The notes below the pieces were generated by a model. It did not search any database. It saw only the letters and a list, made by a program, of their open reading frames with translations, and was not told the origin of the DNA. Positions 5,894-6,597 of a stretch of 6,597 nucleotides of DNA are shown here, piece by piece (the first letter of the stretch is position 1; every line of letters begins with the position of its first letter). Position numbers and translations under genes: made by a program. This DNA comes from Opitutaceae bacterium (GTDB lineage Bacteria > Verrucomicrobiota > Verrucomicrobiia > Opitutales > Opitutaceae). The DNA lies in the NCBI GenBank assembly GCA_005787865.1, contig SXZN01000209.1, positions 1 through 6,597 of the forward strand. Reading direction: 5' to 3'.

Positions 5894-6597
5894 ATGGCAG
5901 TTAAAGTAGCAATCAATGGCTTTGGCCGCATCGGCCGCCTCGTATTTCGCGCGCTCGTTGAGCAAAATCTCCTGGGCACGACGCTCGATGTCGTGGCGGT
6001 GGGTGATATTGTTCCCGCCGACAATTTGGCCTATTTGCTGAAGTATGATTCTACCCAAGGTCGCTTTAAGGGAACGGTTTCATCGAAGAAATCTTCGCCT
6101 GATAAAGCAGAGGACGATGTCTTAGTGGTTAACGGCAAAGATATTTTCGTCGTCTCCGCTAAGTCGCCAGCGGAACTTCCTTGGGGCAAATTGGGCGTCG
6201 AGCTCGTCATTGAGTCGACCGGTTTGTTTACCGAAGCCGAAAAGGCGAGGGGGCACATCACCGCCGGCGCCAAGAAGGTCATCATTTCGGCCCCGGCGAA
6301 GGGCGAAGATATCACCATCGTGTTGGGGGTGAACGACCATCAATTGGACGTGAGCAAGCACAGCATTATTTCTAACGCTTCTTGCACCACGAACTGCCTC
6401 GCGCCGATCGTCCATGTCCTCCTCAAGGAAGGTTTTGGCATCGAGGAAGGTCTGATGACCACGATCCATTCCTATACCGCCACGCAGAAAACGGTGGATG
6501 GTCCTTCGAAGAAAGACTGGAAGGGTGGCCGCACCGCCGCGCAGAATATCATTCCGGCCAGCACGGGTGCGGCGAAGGCCACCGCGCTGGTTTGCCC
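5894..6597 (+). CDS. gap: Type I glyceraldehyde-3-phosphate dehydrogenase (3' truncated by window)
   Basis: The frame opens at ATG 5894 and runs off the window, giving 234 complete codons of an expected 330-360. The enzyme oxidises and phosphorylates glyceraldehyde-3-phosphate to 1,3-bisphosphoglycerate in glycolysis, or the reverse in gluconeogenesis. The N-terminal Rossmann motif is INGFGRIGR (7-15). Asp38 at the end of the second strand (VVAVGD) points to NAD rather than NADP. The catalytic centre is SNASCTTNCLAP with Cys164, and His192 in HSYTATQ is the base. IESTGLF, TVDGPSKKDWKGGR and NIIPASTGAAKA are classic type I blocks. Cys164 is displaced from about 150 in E. coli GapA by an insertion around residues 69-80 (VSSKKSSPDKAEDD), closely like kinetoplastid glycosomal GAPDH. 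Codons favour C- and G-ending forms more than the GH13 gene does, as expected of a highly expressed gene. The start is fixed by the family N-terminus and the in-frame TAG at 5864. Confidence 0.97.
   Translation, partial: MAVKVAINGFGRIGRLVFRALVEQNLLGTTLDVVAVGDIVPADNLAYLLKYDSTQGRFKGTVSSKKSSPDKAEDDVLVVNGKDIFVVSAKSPAELPWGKLGVELVIESTGLFTEAEKARGHITAGAKKVIISAPAKGEDITIVLGVNDHQLDVSKHSIISNASCTTNCLAPIVHVLLKEGFGIEEGLMTTIHSYTATQKTVDGPSKKDWKGGRTAAQNIIPASTGAAKATALVC

Noticed and set aside
6031..6469. Minus-strand open frames opposite gap
   Set aside because: The plus strand encodes an unmistakable GAPDH here, so these are antisense shadows.

Overview
The window looks like chromosomal DNA of a Verrucomicrobia bacterium, probably close to Opitutae. 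Base composition is moderately GC-rich. The pointers are a secreted DUF1080 (3-keto-disaccharide hydrolase type) protein, the form of MnmA with a Cys-Pro-Trp-Met stretch after the PP-loop domain start, a pullulanase-like GH13 enzyme, and generally poor Shine-Dalgarno sequences. This assignment rests on remembered family resemblance, not on a search.

Layout: positions 2-136 hold the last 44 codons of an unrecognised plus-strand gene. It converges on a minus-strand pair: mnmA (1064-2182), encoding the tRNA 2-thiouridylase, and downstream of it a secreted DUF1080 protein (209-979). A 125-bp divergent intergenic region separates mnmA from a plus-strand pair that overlaps by one base. The first of these is an exported nucleotide-pyrophosphatase/phosphodiesterase of the alkaline-phosphatase superfamily (2308-3270); the second is a large cytoplasmic pullulanase/isoamylase-like GH13 enzyme (3270-5741). 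After a 152-bp gap comes type I glyceraldehyde-3-phosphate dehydrogenase (5894 to the window end), cut off after 234 complete codons.

How the genes fit together: the GH13 enzyme would debranch or cut alpha-glucan inside the cell, feeding glucose units to glycolysis, where GAPDH acts. The DUF1080 protein suits an exported carbohydrate-processing role. MnmA is housekeeping tRNA modification and shows no functional link to the rest.

Most unusual points: the GAPDH strongly resembles kinetoplastid glycosomal GAPDH, including a shared insertion before the catalytic cysteine; the GH13 enzyme has two carbohydrate-binding-type modules and altered pullulanase signature residues; a 10-bp direct repeat lies just before the DUF1080 gene; a 24-codon hydrophobic mini-ORF lies before gap; and an exported enzyme is translationally coupled to a cytoplasmic one. 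I see no phage, transposon, CRISPR, tRNA/rRNA or defence locus, and nothing that amounts to a new multi-gene system.
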